Of a DNA stretch of 64,000 nucleotides, positions 28,591 to 37,386 are shown piece after piece. The notes under the pieces were generated by a model that had not been told where the DNA came from, did not search any database, and was given only the letters and a program-made list of their open reading frames with translations. The stretch lies in the NCBI RefSeq assembly GCF_030538755.1, contig NZ_JAUNTJ010000010.1, positions 1-64,000 on the forward strand, read 5' to 3'. A program made the translations under genes and the position numbers. Numbering within the stretch: position 1 is the first letter of the stretch; each line of letters opens with the position of its first letter. Source of the DNA: Paracoccus sp. (in: a-proteobacteria). Lineage in GTDB: Bacteria > Pseudomonadota > Alphaproteobacteria > Rhodobacterales > Rhodobacteraceae.

Positions 28591-30536
28591 AGAAATCTCC
28601 CCGCGAAATCATCGAAAGCAGCCGCCAGATCGGGCGGCGCGGCCTGTTGCTGGGGGCGATGCAACTGGGCGTCGCCGGGGCGCTTGGCTGGAAAATGCGG
28701 TCGATGCAGCTTGACCATGCCGATGAATACCGGCTGCTGTCTGACGGCAATTCGATCAAGATCAGGCTGCTGCCCCCGGCGCGCGGGCTGATCCACGACC
28801 GCAACGGCGTGCTGGTGGCGGGGAACGAACAGAACTACCGCGTGACCCTGACGCGCGAGGATGCGGGCGGCGATGTCGAAGGCGTGCTGCGCGCGCTGTC
28901 GCGGCTGATCCCGCTGCCCGACGACCGTATCGCCGCGCTGTTAGAGGAGTTTTCCAAACGCAGCGCCATCACGCCGATCAGCATCGCCGACCGGCTGACA
29001 TGGGATCAGTTCAGCGCTATCGCGGTGAACGGCCCGGCCCTGCGCGGGGTGACGCTGGAATCCGGCCTGTCGCGCAGCTATCCGCGCAAGGGCGATCTGG
29101 CGCATGTGATGGGCTATGTCGGGCCGGTCAGCGATTACGACCTGTCCCGGATCGAGGAACCCGATCCGGTGCTGCGCTTGCCGGAGTTCCAACTGGGCAA
29201 AGTCGGTATCGAATCCAAGCTGGAAGACGTGCTGCGCGGCAGCGCCGGTGCCCGCCGGGTCGAGGTGAACAGCGCCGGCCGCGAGATGCGCGAACTGGGC
29301 CGGCAAGAGGGGATTCAGGGCAGCACCGTGCAACTGACCATCGACGCACGGCTGCAAAACTATGCCGAACAGCGCCTTGGCGAAGAAAGCGCGGCTGCCG
29401 TCGTCATGGATGTGCGCACGGGCGAGCTGATCTCGATCACCTCGGCCCCGACGTTCGATCCGAACGCCTTTGTGCGCGGCATCTCCAGCGCCGATTACCG
29501 CTTTTTGATGGAACACGATCACCGCCCGCTGGCCGACAAGACGGTGCAGGGGGTTTACCCGCCGGGGTCCACCTTCAAGATGGTGACGCTGCTGGCCGGG
29601 CTGGAATCGGGGATCATCAACGCGGGCTGGCGGTCGTATTGCCCCGGCTATACCACCGCAGGGGGTCGCCGCTTTCACTGTTGGAGCAGGGGCGGACACG
29701 GCAGCGTGGACGCGATCAAAAGCCTGGAAGAAAGCTGCGACGTTTACTATTACGACCTGTCGCAGCGCATCGGCATCGACCGTATTGCCGCGATGGCGCG
29801 CAAGCTGGGCATCGGTGTGCGCCACGATCTGCCCATGTCGGCGGTGGCCGAGGGGATCGCCCCCGACCGCGCGTGGAAGCGCGCGCGTTACGATCAGGAA
29901 TGGCAGGTCGGCGACAGTCTGAACGCCTCGATCGGGCAGGGCTATGTGCTGGCCTCGCCGCTGCAACTGGCGGTGATGACGGCGCGTATCGCCTCGGGGC
30001 GGGCGGTCGAGCCGCGGCTGATCCGCGCCATCAACGGCGTGTCGCAGATCCCCGACACGCCCTTCCCGGAACTGGACATCAGCGCCGCCAATCTGCGCGT
30101 GGCCCGGCGCGGCATGGATGCGGTGATGAACAGCGCGCGCGGCACCGCAAAACGGTCGCGCATCCTGCCTGATGAGTGGCGCATGGCGGGCAAGACCGGC
30201 ACCAGTCAGGTGCGCAACATCACCGCCGCTGAACGGGCGCGCGGGGTGATCCGCAACGATCAACTGCCGTGGAACCGGCGCGACCATGCGCTGTTCGTCT
30301 GCTATGCGCCGTTCGATAACCCGCGCTATGCGGTGTCGGTGGTGGTGGAACATGGCGGCGGCGGGTCCACCGCCGCAGCGCCGATTGCGCGCGACATCCT
30401 GCTGTTTGCGCTGGCGGGCGGGCTGCCGCCGCTGAATGCGGTGCCATCCGATCAACAGGTGCCGATGCGCGACCGCAACGAAGCGATGGAGCTGTTCGAG
30501 CCGGAACCCGCCCCCGCCGCGCGGACACGGGCATAA
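28587..30536 (+). CDS. mrdA: Penicillin-binding protein 2 (elongasome transpeptidase)
   Basis: A 649-residue class B PBP cross-linking peptidoglycan during elongation. A membrane anchor lies at about 20-38, the PBP dimerisation (pedestal) domain follows, and the transpeptidase domain has the three motifs: STFK at about 327, SCD near 382 and KTGT near 535. The start is a GTG at 28587 overlapping the mreD stop. It works with RodA, encoded 10 bp downstream. Confidence 0.95.
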   Translation: MKKSPREIIESSRQIGRRGLLLGAMQLGVAGALGWKMRSMQLDHADEYRLLSDGNSIKIRLLPPARGLIHDRNGVLVAGNEQNYRVTLTREDAGGDVEGVLRALSRLIPLPDDRIAALLEEFSKRSAITPISIADRLTWDQFSAIAVNGPALRGVTLESGLSRSYPRKGDLAHVMGYVGPVSDYDLSRIEEPDPVLRLPEFQLGKVGIESKLEDVLRGSAGARRVEVNSAGREMRELGRQEGIQGSTVQLTIDARLQNYAEQRLGEESAAAVVMDVRTGELISITSAPTFDPNAFVRGISSADYRFLMEHDHRPLADKTVQGVYPPGSTFKMVTLLAGLESGIINAGWRSYCPGYTTAGGRRFHCWSRGGHGSVDAIKSLEESCDVYYYDLSQRIGIDRIAAMARKLGIGVRHDLPMSAVAEGIAPDRAWKRARYDQEWQVGDSLNASIGQGYVLASPLQLAVMTARIASGRAVEPRLIRAINGVSQIPDTPFPELDISAANLRVARRGMDAVMNSARGTAKRSRILPDEWRMAGKTGTSQVRNITAAERARGVIRNDQLPWNRRDHALFVCYAPFDNPRYAVSVVVEHGGGGSTAAAPIARDILLFALAGGLPPLNAVPSDQQVPMRDRNEAMELFEPEPAPAARTRA

Positions 30537-30546
30537 GGGGCGCGGC

Positions 30547-31686
30547 ATGTCGTATCTGAACTATCAGGTTGCCCAGACCCCGACCGGGCTGCGCAAGTTT
30601 CTGTTCATCAACTGGCCGCTGGTATTCCTGATTACGGCGGTTGCCTGCACCGGGTTTCTGATGCTGATCTCGGTCGCCGGGGGCAGGGCGGACACCTGGG
30701 CCGAGCCGCAGATGTATCGCTTTGCCGTCGGTATGGTGATGATGATCGGGCTGGCCTTTGTGCCGATGTGGTTCTGGCGCGGGATCTCGGTCCCGTTCTA
30801 TGTGCTGTGCTTTCTGCTGCTGGTGGCGGTGGATCTGTTCGGCACCATCGGCATGGGGGCGCAGCGGTGGATCGACCTTGGCCCGATCCGGTTGCAACCA
30901 TCGGAATTGATGAAGATCGCGCTGATCCTGCTGCTGGCGGCCTATTACGACTGGCTGGACCCGGACCGGGTGTCGCGCCCGCTGTGGGTGCTGATCCCGG
31001 TGGTGCTGATCCTTGTGCCAACGGCGCTGGTGCTGATCCAGCCCGACCTTGGCACCTCGATCATGCTGGTGACGGGCGGCGGGATCGTGATGTTCGCGGC
31101 GGGGGTGTCGCTGTGGTATTTCGGCGTTGTGATCGCCATGGCGGTCGGGCTGGTGGTGGCGGTGATGCAAAGCCGGGGTACCGACTGGCAGTTGCTGAAG
31201 GATTACCAGTTCCGCCGCATCGACACCTTTCTTGACCCGACCGCCGACCCGCTGGGGGCGGGATACAACATCATCCAAAGCCAGATCGCGCTGGGGTCGG
31301 GCGGCTGGTCGGGGCGCGGCTTTATGCAGGGCACACAGTCGCGGCTGAACTTTCTGCCCGAAAAGCACACCGACTTTATCTTTACCGTGCTGGCCGAAGA
31401 ATTCGGCTTTATCGGCGCGTCATCCTTGCTGGCGCTGTATCTGCTGATCGTGGGCTTTTGCCTGTATTCGGCGCTGACCAACCGAGACCGCTTTGCCAGC
31501 CTGATTACCATCGGCATCAGCGGCACGTTTTTTCTGTATTTCGCCATCAACATGGCCACGGTAATGGGGCTGCTGCCGGCCAAAGGCTCGCCGCTGCCTC
31601 TGGTCAGCTATGGCGGCACCTCGCTGATGATTCTGATGATCGGGTTCGGGCTGGTGCAATCGGCCCATGTCCACAGGCCAAGGTGA
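30547..31686 (+). CDS. rodA: Peptidoglycan glycosyltransferase RodA
   Basis: A 379-residue SEDS-family glycan polymerase (also mrdB) with about ten transmembrane helices, pairing with PBP2. SEDS hallmarks: GAQRWIDLGPIRLQPSELMKIALIL at about 100-124, LIQPDLGTSIML near 160, and the loop with FLPEKHTDFIFTVLAEEFGF near 272-291, ending PLPLVSYGGTS. AAGGGG precedes the ATG at 30547. The next gene starts 4 bp after its stop, so it may belong to the same transcript. Confidence 0.96.
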   Translation: MSYLNYQVAQTPTGLRKFLFINWPLVFLITAVACTGFLMLISVAGGRADTWAEPQMYRFAVGMVMMIGLAFVPMWFWRGISVPFYVLCFLLLVAVDLFGTIGMGAQRWIDLGPIRLQPSELMKIALILLLAAYYDWLDPDRVSRPLWVLIPVVLILVPTALVLIQPDLGTSIMLVTGGGIVMFAAGVSLWYFGVVIAMAVGLVVAVMQSRGTDWQLLKDYQFRRIDTFLDPTADPLGAGYNIIQSQIALGSGGWSGRGFMQGTQSRLNFLPEKHTDFIFTVLAEEFGFIGASSLLALYLLIVGFCLYSALTNRDRFASLITIGISGTFFLYFAINMATVMGLLPAKGSPLPLVSYGGTSLMILMIGFGLVQSAHVHRPR

Positions 31687-31690
31687 CATC

Positions 31691-32587
31691 ATGCGCGTTC
31701 TGTTTTCCGCCCCCGATGCATACTGGCCCGCATGGGCACCCGCCCTGCACGCGGCCTGCCCGGATATGGACCTGCGCCGCGATGGCCCGCCCGACACGTT
31801 CGACGCCATCATCTATGCGCCGGGCGGGCTGACCGACTTCGCGCCCTATACGAATGCGCGACTGGTCCAGAGCCTGTGGGCCGGGGTCGAACGCATCATC
31901 GGCAACCCGACGCTGACGCAGCCGCTGGCGCGGATGGTCGATCCGGGGTTGCGGCAGGGAATGGCGGAATATTGCACCGGCTGGGTGATGCGGGCGCATC
32001 TGCATATGGACGCCTGTGTGCAGGATGGCGTCTGGCGGGGCGGGCAGGTGCCGCCTCTGGCCGCTGATCGCCGCGTCACCGTGCTGGGCATGGGCGAACT
32101 GGGCAGCGCGGTGGCCGCCATGCTGCGCGGCATCGGCTTTGATGTGGCGGGCTGGTCGGCATCCGGGCGCGGGGCGGAATTTGCCGGGGCAGAGGGCCTG
32201 CCCGACGCGCTGGCGCGGGCCGAGGTGCTGATCTGCCTTTTGCCCGATACGCCCGACACCCGCGATCTGCTGAATGCTGCGCGGCTGGCGATGCTGCCGC
32301 GCGGGGCGTGGGTCATCAATCCGGGCCGCGGCACGCTGATCGACGACGATGCGCTGTTGTCTGCGCTGGATACGGGGCAGGTCGGCCGCGCCGTGCTGGA
32401 CGTGTTTCGGGCCGAACCGCTGCCGCCGGACCATCCGTTCTGGGCGCATCCGCAGGTGTTCGTCACCCCGCATATCGCGGCTGAAACCCGGCCTGCGACG
32501 GCGGCGGGGGTGGTGGCCGAAAACCTGCGCCGGGTGATGGCGGGGCAGGTGCCGCTGTATCTGGTGGACCGGGCGCGCGGCTATTGA
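31691..32587 (+). CDS. 2-hydroxyacid dehydrogenase, glyoxylate/hydroxypyruvate reductase A-like
   Basis: A 298-residue NAD(P)-dependent D-2-hydroxyacid dehydrogenase most like GhrA, which reduces glyoxylate and hydroxypyruvate. The nucleotide motif VTVLGMGELGSAVA is near 130, the catalytic Arg region in NPGRGTLIDDDAL near 214, and the catalytic His in VTPHIAAETRP near 261. It is 4 bp after rodA with a good AAGGTGA site. Its last 7 bp overlap the tail of the convergent DUF2062 gene. No metabolic link with the wall genes is evident. Confidence 0.87.
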   Translation: MRVLFSAPDAYWPAWAPALHAACPDMDLRRDGPPDTFDAIIYAPGGLTDFAPYTNARLVQSLWAGVERIIGNPTLTQPLARMVDPGLRQGMAEYCTGWVMRAHLHMDACVQDGVWRGGQVPPLAADRRVTVLGMGELGSAVAAMLRGIGFDVAGWSASGRGAEFAGAEGLPDALARAEVLICLLPDTPDTRDLLNAARLAMLPRGAWVINPGRGTLIDDDALLSALDTGQVGRAVLDVFRAEPLPPDHPFWAHPQVFVTPHIAAETRPATAAGVVAENLRRVMAGQVPLYLVDRARGY

Positions 32588-33240
32588 TCGCGCGGGGGGG
32601 CGGGGGGCTGTTCGTGCAGCCTGGCGGCCTCGGCCCGTGCCCTGGCGATGCGGGCCTCCATCTTGCGGACGCGGCGGTTGTGATAGGCGCGGATCACCGG
32701 CACGGTCAGGTAATGACAGGTTACGGCCGCGATCAGGCCGGGGCCAAGGCCGCCGATCAGATAGGGCAGGAACACCTGCTCGGAAAAATGCGCCAGATGA
32801 TCCCAATGCGCCGTGGCCTCGGTGAACAGGGCCAGAAAATTGTGCCAAAGCTGCGCGGTCGCGCGTGAGAACTCGCCGAAAATGCGCTGAGGGCTAAGCT
32901 GGCCGGGCAGGCCCAGCATCCAGCGGCCCAGGGTCAGCGACACCGCCGCGATAAAGGGAAAGGTGATCGGATTGCCGACAAAGGTGGCCAGCAGCGCGGC
33001 CAGAATATTGCCCCGGATCAGCCAGGCAATCAGCGCCGAGGCAAGAAAATGCAGGCCGAACAGCGGCGTGAACGAAATGAACACCCCCGCCGCCACCCCG
33101 CGCCCGATGCGGTGCGGCTGGTCGGGCAGGCGGCGGACGCGGTGCAGGACATAGGTGGCAGCCCGCCGCCAGCCGCCGCGCGGATAGACAATATCCGATG
33201 CCATCTGGCTGTAGCTGCGCGGTTTGCGGCGTTTGAACAA
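32581..33240 (-). CDS. DUF2062 domain membrane protein
   Basis: A 219-residue inner-membrane protein of the DUF2062 family, function unknown. The N-terminus YPRGGWRRAATYVLHRVRRLPDQPHRIGRGVAAGVFISFTPLFGLHF is typical, with hydrophobic segments near 48-68, 72-105 and 160-185 and a basic C-terminal tail. The start is a TTG at 33240 giving MFKRRKP, preceded by AGGGGGG. Last gene of the leftward folK-rpoZ-rsh series, 42 bp after rsh. Confidence 0.85.
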   Translation of the reverse strand: MFKRRKPRSYSQMASDIVYPRGGWRRAATYVLHRVRRLPDQPHRIGRGVAAGVFISFTPLFGLHFLASALIAWLIRGNILAALLATFVGNPITFPFIAAVSLTLGRWMLGLPGQLSPQRIFGEFSRATAQLWHNFLALFTEATAHWDHLAHFSEQVFLPYLIGGLGPGLIAAVTCHYLTVPVIRAYHNRRVRKMEARIARARAEAARLHEQPPAPPRDQ

Positions 33241-33282
33241 AGCGCCCCCCTGGACTTGTTACACGGCGGCCCGGCCCGGCGG

Positions 33283-35415
33283 TCAGGGTTTGCGGTCCGG
33301 GTCGCGCACCCTTGCAACCTGCGCCACATCGCTTTCGGCCTCAAGGGCTGTCAGCAGATTGTGCAGATGTTCGCGGTCGCGCAGGGCGACCTCGATGCGC
33401 AGGCGATAAAAGTCGGGCTTGCGGTTCACGAATTCGAGGTCGGAAATATTCGCCCCCTGCGTGCCGATCAGCGTGCAGATGCGCCCCAGAACGCCGGCGT
33501 CGTGGCGGATCGTCAGGTTAAGCACGGTGGAATAGGCGGCGGGGTGGTGCCCCTCGCGCCAGCGCAGATCGACCCAGCGGTCGGGGCTGTCCTCGTATTC
33601 GGCCAGAACCGGGCAGTCGATGGCGTGGATCACCACCCCCTTGCCGCGATAGGTGATGCCGACGATTCGTTCCCCCGGCAGCGGGTTGCAGCAGGGCGCA
33701 CGCTGAAAGCTGGTGTCGGCCTCTAGCCCGGCAAAGGGGCGGCGGGCGTCCACCTCGTCCTGGCGTTGGGCCAGTTCGGGATACAGCGTGGACAGCACCG
33801 CCTGCACCGAGACTTCGGCGCTGCCGATCCGGGCCAGCAGTTCGTCGCCGTTCGGCAGGCCCATCTGCCGCGCGGCGGTGCGCAGCGCCTTGTCGGTGAC
33901 GCGGCGCCCGACATGTTCAAAGCCCACCCGCGCCAGTTCGGCGCCAAGGCGGATAAAGCGGCCACGGTCTTCCTCGCGCAGCGAGCGGCGGATCGCGGCC
34001 TTGGCGCGGCCCGTCACCACGATGTCCAGCCATGTCGCCTGCGGTCGCTGACCGGCTGCGGCGATCACCTCGACCGACTGGCCGTTTTTCAGCCGCGTCC
34101 ACAGCGGCACGCGGATGCCGTCAACCTTGGCGCCAACGCAGGAATTGCCCAGACGGGTGTGGATCGCATAGGCAAAGTCGATCGGGGTTGCCCCGCGCGG
34201 CAACTGGATCACGTCGCCAAGCGGCGTAAAGCAGAAGACCTGATCGGAATACATCTCAAGTTTGACGTGTTCCAGAAATTCGTCGTGGTTTTCCTCGCCA
34301 AAGCGTTCGGTCAGGGTGGCGATCCATTCCGCCGGATCGACGGCAAAGGGGTTCTGCGTGCGCACGCCGTCGCGATAGGCCCAATGTGCGGCCACGCCCG
34401 CCTCGGCCACTTCGTGCATCTGGCGGGTGCGGATCTGAACCTCGACCCGCTTGCCGTCGCGCCCCGATACAGTGGTGTGGATCGAACGATAGCCGTTGAC
34501 CTTGGGCTGGCTGATGTAATCCTTGAACCGCCCCGGCACCGCGCGCCAGCGATGGTGGATGATGCCAAGCGCGCGGTAACAATCCGTTTCCGACCGGGTG
34601 ATGATCCGAAACCCGTAGATGTCGGATAACCGGCTGAACGCCAATTGTTTTTCCTGCATCTTGCGCCAGACCGAGAACGGCTTTTTCGCGCGGCCGTAAA
34701 CATCGGCGTCGATGCCTTCGCGTTCCAGTTCGCTGCGGATGTCGGCGGTGATCTGGCCGATCACATCGCCCGATTCCTTTTGCAGGCTGACAAAGCGGCG
34801 GATGATCGAGTTTCGCGCCTCGGGGTTGATGACCTTGAAGGCAAGGTCTTCCAGTTCCTCGCGCATCCATTGCATCCCCATGCGCCCGGCCAGCGGGGCG
34901 TAGATGTCCATGGTTTCACGCGCTTTTTGCAACTGTTTGTCGGGGCGCATCGACCGGATGGTGCGCATGTTGTGCAGCCGGTCGGCCAGCTTGACCAGAA
35001 TAACGCGCAGATCGCGCGACATGGCCATGAACAGTTTGCGAAAATTTTCGGCCTGTTTGGACTGTGCGCCTGACAATTGCAGGTTGGTCAGCTTGGTGAC
35101 GCCATCGACCAGATCGGCAATATCGCGCCCGAACAATTCCCGCACCTCTTCCCAGGTGGATCGGGTGTCCTCGATCGTGTCATGCAGCAGGGCGGTGACG
35201 ATGGTGGCGTCATCCAGCCGCATTTCGGTCAGAATCGCGGCGACGGCAACGGGATGGGTAAAGTAAGGCTCGCCCGAGTGGCGAACCTGACCTTCGTGCA
35301 TTCGCTGGCCGTAATCATAAGCAGCGCGGATCAGTTCCTGATTCGAGCGCGGGTTATAATTGCGCACCAGAACAATCAGGTCTTCGACATCCATCATTGC
35401 CGCCGAAGATCCCAT
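33283..35415 (-). CDS. rsh: Bifunctional (p)ppGpp synthetase/hydrolase (RelA/SpoT homologue)
   Basis: A 710-residue enzyme making and degrading (p)ppGpp for the stringent response; alphaproteobacteria usually have only this one long RSH. The hydrolase HD domain (HDTIEDT at 78-84) is intact. The synthetase domain includes GRAKKPFSVWRKM near 241 and DIYGFRII. A TGS domain (VFCFTPLGDVIQLPRGATPIDFAYAIHT) is near 400, then the conserved-Cys region (RAPCCNPLPGERIVG) and a C-terminal ACT domain. Both activities are predicted. The start at 35415 is 7 bp after rpoZ; ATGs at 35397 and 35394 are alternatives. Confidence 0.95.
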   Translation of the reverse strand: MGSSAAMMDVEDLIVLVRNYNPRSNQELIRAAYDYGQRMHEGQVRHSGEPYFTHPVAVAAILTEMRLDDATIVTALLHDTIEDTRSTWEEVRELFGRDIADLVDGVTKLTNLQLSGAQSKQAENFRKLFMAMSRDLRVILVKLADRLHNMRTIRSMRPDKQLQKARETMDIYAPLAGRMGMQWMREELEDLAFKVINPEARNSIIRRFVSLQKESGDVIGQITADIRSELEREGIDADVYGRAKKPFSVWRKMQEKQLAFSRLSDIYGFRIITRSETDCYRALGIIHHRWRAVPGRFKDYISQPKVNGYRSIHTTVSGRDGKRVEVQIRTRQMHEVAEAGVAAHWAYRDGVRTQNPFAVDPAEWIATLTERFGEENHDEFLEHVKLEMYSDQVFCFTPLGDVIQLPRGATPIDFAYAIHTRLGNSCVGAKVDGIRVPLWTRLKNGQSVEVIAAAGQRPQATWLDIVVTGRAKAAIRRSLREEDRGRFIRLGAELARVGFEHVGRRVTDKALRTAARQMGLPNGDELLARIGSAEVSVQAVLSTLYPELAQRQDEVDARRPFAGLEADTSFQRAPCCNPLPGERIVGITYRGKGVVIHAIDCPVLAEYEDSPDRWVDLRWREGHHPAAYSTVLNLTIRHDAGVLGRICTLIGTQGANISDLEFVNRKPDFYRLRIEVALRDREHLHNLLTALEAESDVAQVARVRDPDRKP

Positions 35416-35422
35416 TCTGGCG

Positions 35423-35779
35423 TTAGTCGCGCTGGTTCGCTTCCAGCATCATGCGCAGCATCCGTTCCTCGGATTCTTCATCGGCGGGCTTGGGACGGTC
35501 GATTTCCGCGCCAAGCAGCAGGGCCATCGCGTCCTCTTCCGGTTCGTCCACCTCGATCTGGGTCTGGCTGGATTCGATCATCCGTTCGCGCAGGTCATCG
35601 ACGGGCTGCGTTTCTTCGGCGATTTCGCGCAGGGCGACCACCGGGTTCTTGTCGTTGTCGCGGTCCAGGGTCAGCGTTGCACCTGCGGCAATTTCGCGCG
35701 CACGATGCGATGCAAGCATCACCAGATCGAACCGGTTCGGAACCTTGTCAACGCAATCCTCGACGGTTACGCGGGCCAT
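35423..35779 (-). CDS. rpoZ: RNA polymerase omega subunit
   Basis: A 118-residue omega subunit, which assists beta-prime folding and, in proteobacteria, helps form a ppGpp-binding site. The N-terminal 60 residues ([33 protein letters not shown]...[10 protein letters not shown]) are highly typical; the acidic C-terminal extension is of the alphaproteobacterial kind. AGGTGA precedes the ATG at 35779. It directly precedes rsh, the frequent gene order. Confidence 0.96.
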   Translation of the reverse strand: MARVTVEDCVDKVPNRFDLVMLASHRAREIAAGATLTLDRDNDKNPVVALREIAEETQPVDDLRERMIESSQTQIEVDEPEEDAMALLLGAEIDRPKPADEESEERMLRMMLEANQRD

Positions 35780-35849
35780 GAATCACCTATTGTTTGCGAA
35801 TCGCACATCCGGGGCGAAAACGCATAACTGATGGCCTGCGCAGCAAATG

Positions 35850-36419
35850 TCAAGCCCGGACCATGCCTTGCAGCGCCTGCGGCGGCAGCGCCGCCAGCAT
35901 CTGCGCCACTGTCTGCCCGGTGCGCGGATGCCGCCAGCCGGGCGCGATTTCGGCCAGCGGCAGCAGCACGAATCCCCGGTCCTGCATCCGCGGATGCGGC
36001 AGGATCAGTTCGCCGGGCGTTTCGGCCTGCTGGCGGTCCGGGGGCAGGGCGCGCCATTCGTCCTGAGTCTGCGCATCAGGCAAAACCAGCCCGTTCCAGC
36101 CGATCAGATCCAGATCGGCGGTGCGCGCCGTCCACCGCCCTTGCCGCTGACGATCCAGCCGCGCTTCGGTATCGTGCAGTCGCGCAAGCAATTGGTGCGG
36201 CGTCATGGCGCAGGTCAGAATCGCGGCTGCATTGCAAAACTCTGGCCCACTTCCTGCGGGATGTGCAGGAGTTGCCCAAAAGTGACTGATTGCACGGATT
36301 GAAACTTCTGGCTGCGCGTGCATGATCGCCAGCGCGGTTCGCAGTGTCTGTGCAGGATCGCCCGCCCGGGACGGCAGATTCGCGCCAAGCGCAAGCAGGA
36401 TTTGTGATGATTGCTTCAA
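35850..36419 (-). CDS. folK: 2-amino-4-hydroxy-6-hydroxymethyldihydropteridine diphosphokinase
   Basis: A 189-residue pyrophosphokinase of folate synthesis, transferring pyrophosphate from ATP to the pterin. LLALGANLPSRAGDP near 7-21, GRWTARTADLDLIGWN near 93-108 and ELILPHPRMQDRGFVLLPLAEIAP are the family motifs. No ATG fits the N-terminus: a TTG at 36419, with AGGG upstream, gives the usual short start before LLALGAN. The frame continues to 36536 into the promoter region of the NYN gene and is not credible there. Confidence 0.87.
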   Translation of the reverse strand: MKQSSQILLALGANLPSRAGDPAQTLRTALAIMHAQPEVSIRAISHFWATPAHPAGSGPEFCNAAAILTCAMTPHQLLARLHDTEARLDRQRQGRWTARTADLDLIGWNGLVLPDAQTQDEWRALPPDRQQAETPGELILPHPRMQDRGFVLLPLAEIAPGWRHPRTGQTVAQMLAALPPQALQGMVRA

Positions 36420-36508
36420 TTGTCTGCCCTGACCGTCCGGCCGATATGAATTTGTAGCCGAGCAGTCAGTTTCACCCAGCACGCAGCAAAAACGAAGGCC
36501 AAAAACGA

Positions 36509-37060
36509 ATGTTCTACAAAGACGACAGGCTTGCACTGTTTATTGACGGATCGAACCTCTATGCCGCCGCCAAGGCACTGGGCTTTGACATCGACTACAA
36601 GCTGCTGCGACAAGAATTCGAACGCCGGGGCAAGCTGATCCGCGCCTATTACTACACCGCGCTGCTGGAGGGCGAGGAATATTCGCCCATCCGCCCGCTG
36701 GTCGATTGGCTGAACTACAACGGTTATTGTCTGGTGACAAAGCCGGCCAAGGAATACACTGACGCCATGGGCCGCCGCAAAATCAAGGGCAACATGGACA
36801 TCGAGCTGTGCGTCGATGCGATGGAGCTGGCCCCGCGTCTGGATCACGCCGTGCTGTTTTCCGGCGACGGCGATTTCCGCCCGCTGGTCGAGGCGTTGCA
36901 GCGGCAGGGCCTGCGGGTTTCGGTCGTGTCCACCATCCGCAGCCAGCCGCCGATGATCGCCGATGAATTGCGCCGTCAGGCGGATAACTTCATCGAACTG
37001 GACGCGCTGCGCGACATCATCGGCCGCCCCCCGCGCGAGAATGCCGCGCCCGAGGCGTGA
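36509..37060 (+). CDS. NYN domain protein (LabA/DUF88-like, predicted ribonuclease)
   Basis: A 183-residue protein with a PIN-like NYN fold. Acidic residues of the presumed metal site are in LALFIDGSNLYAAA (8-21), KGNMDIELCVDAM (near 91-103) and VLFSGDGDFRPLVEAL (near 111-126). Members of this group are predicted or shown to be RNases with few known substrates. It is divergent from folK and lies upstream of a tRNA-Tyr gene that has its own promoter. Confidence 0.88.
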   Translation: MFYKDDRLALFIDGSNLYAAAKALGFDIDYKLLRQEFERRGKLIRAYYYTALLEGEEYSPIRPLVDWLNYNGYCLVTKPAKEYTDAMGRRKIKGNMDIELCVDAMELAPRLDHAVLFSGDGDFRPLVEALQRQGLRVSVVSTIRSQPPMIADELRRQADNFIELDALRDIIGRPPRENAAPEA

Positions 37061-37087
37061 TCGGATAAAATCGGGGGCGAAATCTGC

Positions 37088-37116
37088 TTGACGCCCCCGA
37101 CGCCGGGGGCTAATCA
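37088..37116 (+). promoter_or_regulatory. Promoter of tRNA-Tyr
   Basis: TTGACG (37088-37093), 17-bp spacer that is itself a GCCCCC...GGGGGC inverted repeat, TAATCA (37111-37116). It lies 42 bp before the mature tRNA 5' end, which fits a short precursor leader. Confidence 0.65.
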
Positions 37117-37158
37117 CCCCCCCACGCCGAGGCGTTCGACACCAGTCGATCACATCGG

Positions 37159-37242
37159 GGGCGACGTGCTGCAAGGTGCGGCAGCGGACTGTAACTCCGC
37201 CGGGGAGACCCATGCCTGGTTCGATTCCAGGGTCGCCCACCA
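37159..37242 (+). tRNA. tRNA-Tyr (GTA)
   Basis: An 84-nt tRNA with anticodon GTA at 37191-37193 and encoded CCA. Acceptor GGGCGAC pairs perfectly with GTCGCCC; the anticodon stem is GCGGA/TCCGC with loop CTGTAAC; the variable arm is long (GGG-AGA-CCC), as expected for bacterial tRNA-Tyr; the T arm is CCTGG-TTCGATT-CCAGG. The D arm is unusual: GCTG/CGGC with a G-T pair and a 7-base loop, or an alternative CTGC/GCAG register. It follows the NYN gene and is followed by 144 bp without a gene. Confidence 0.85.
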
Positions 37243-37386
37243 TTTCCATTTTCATTCCGGTTCTATGGTGGCCTTTATTGGCATCACCCTGCGGCATATG
37301 CGCGCGCTGTGGTGTCAATTGCGGCTGATGTGCCGGCGGCATGGATTGCGTCCATTGCCACCGGCTGATTTGCCGCCCCGGCGCGG

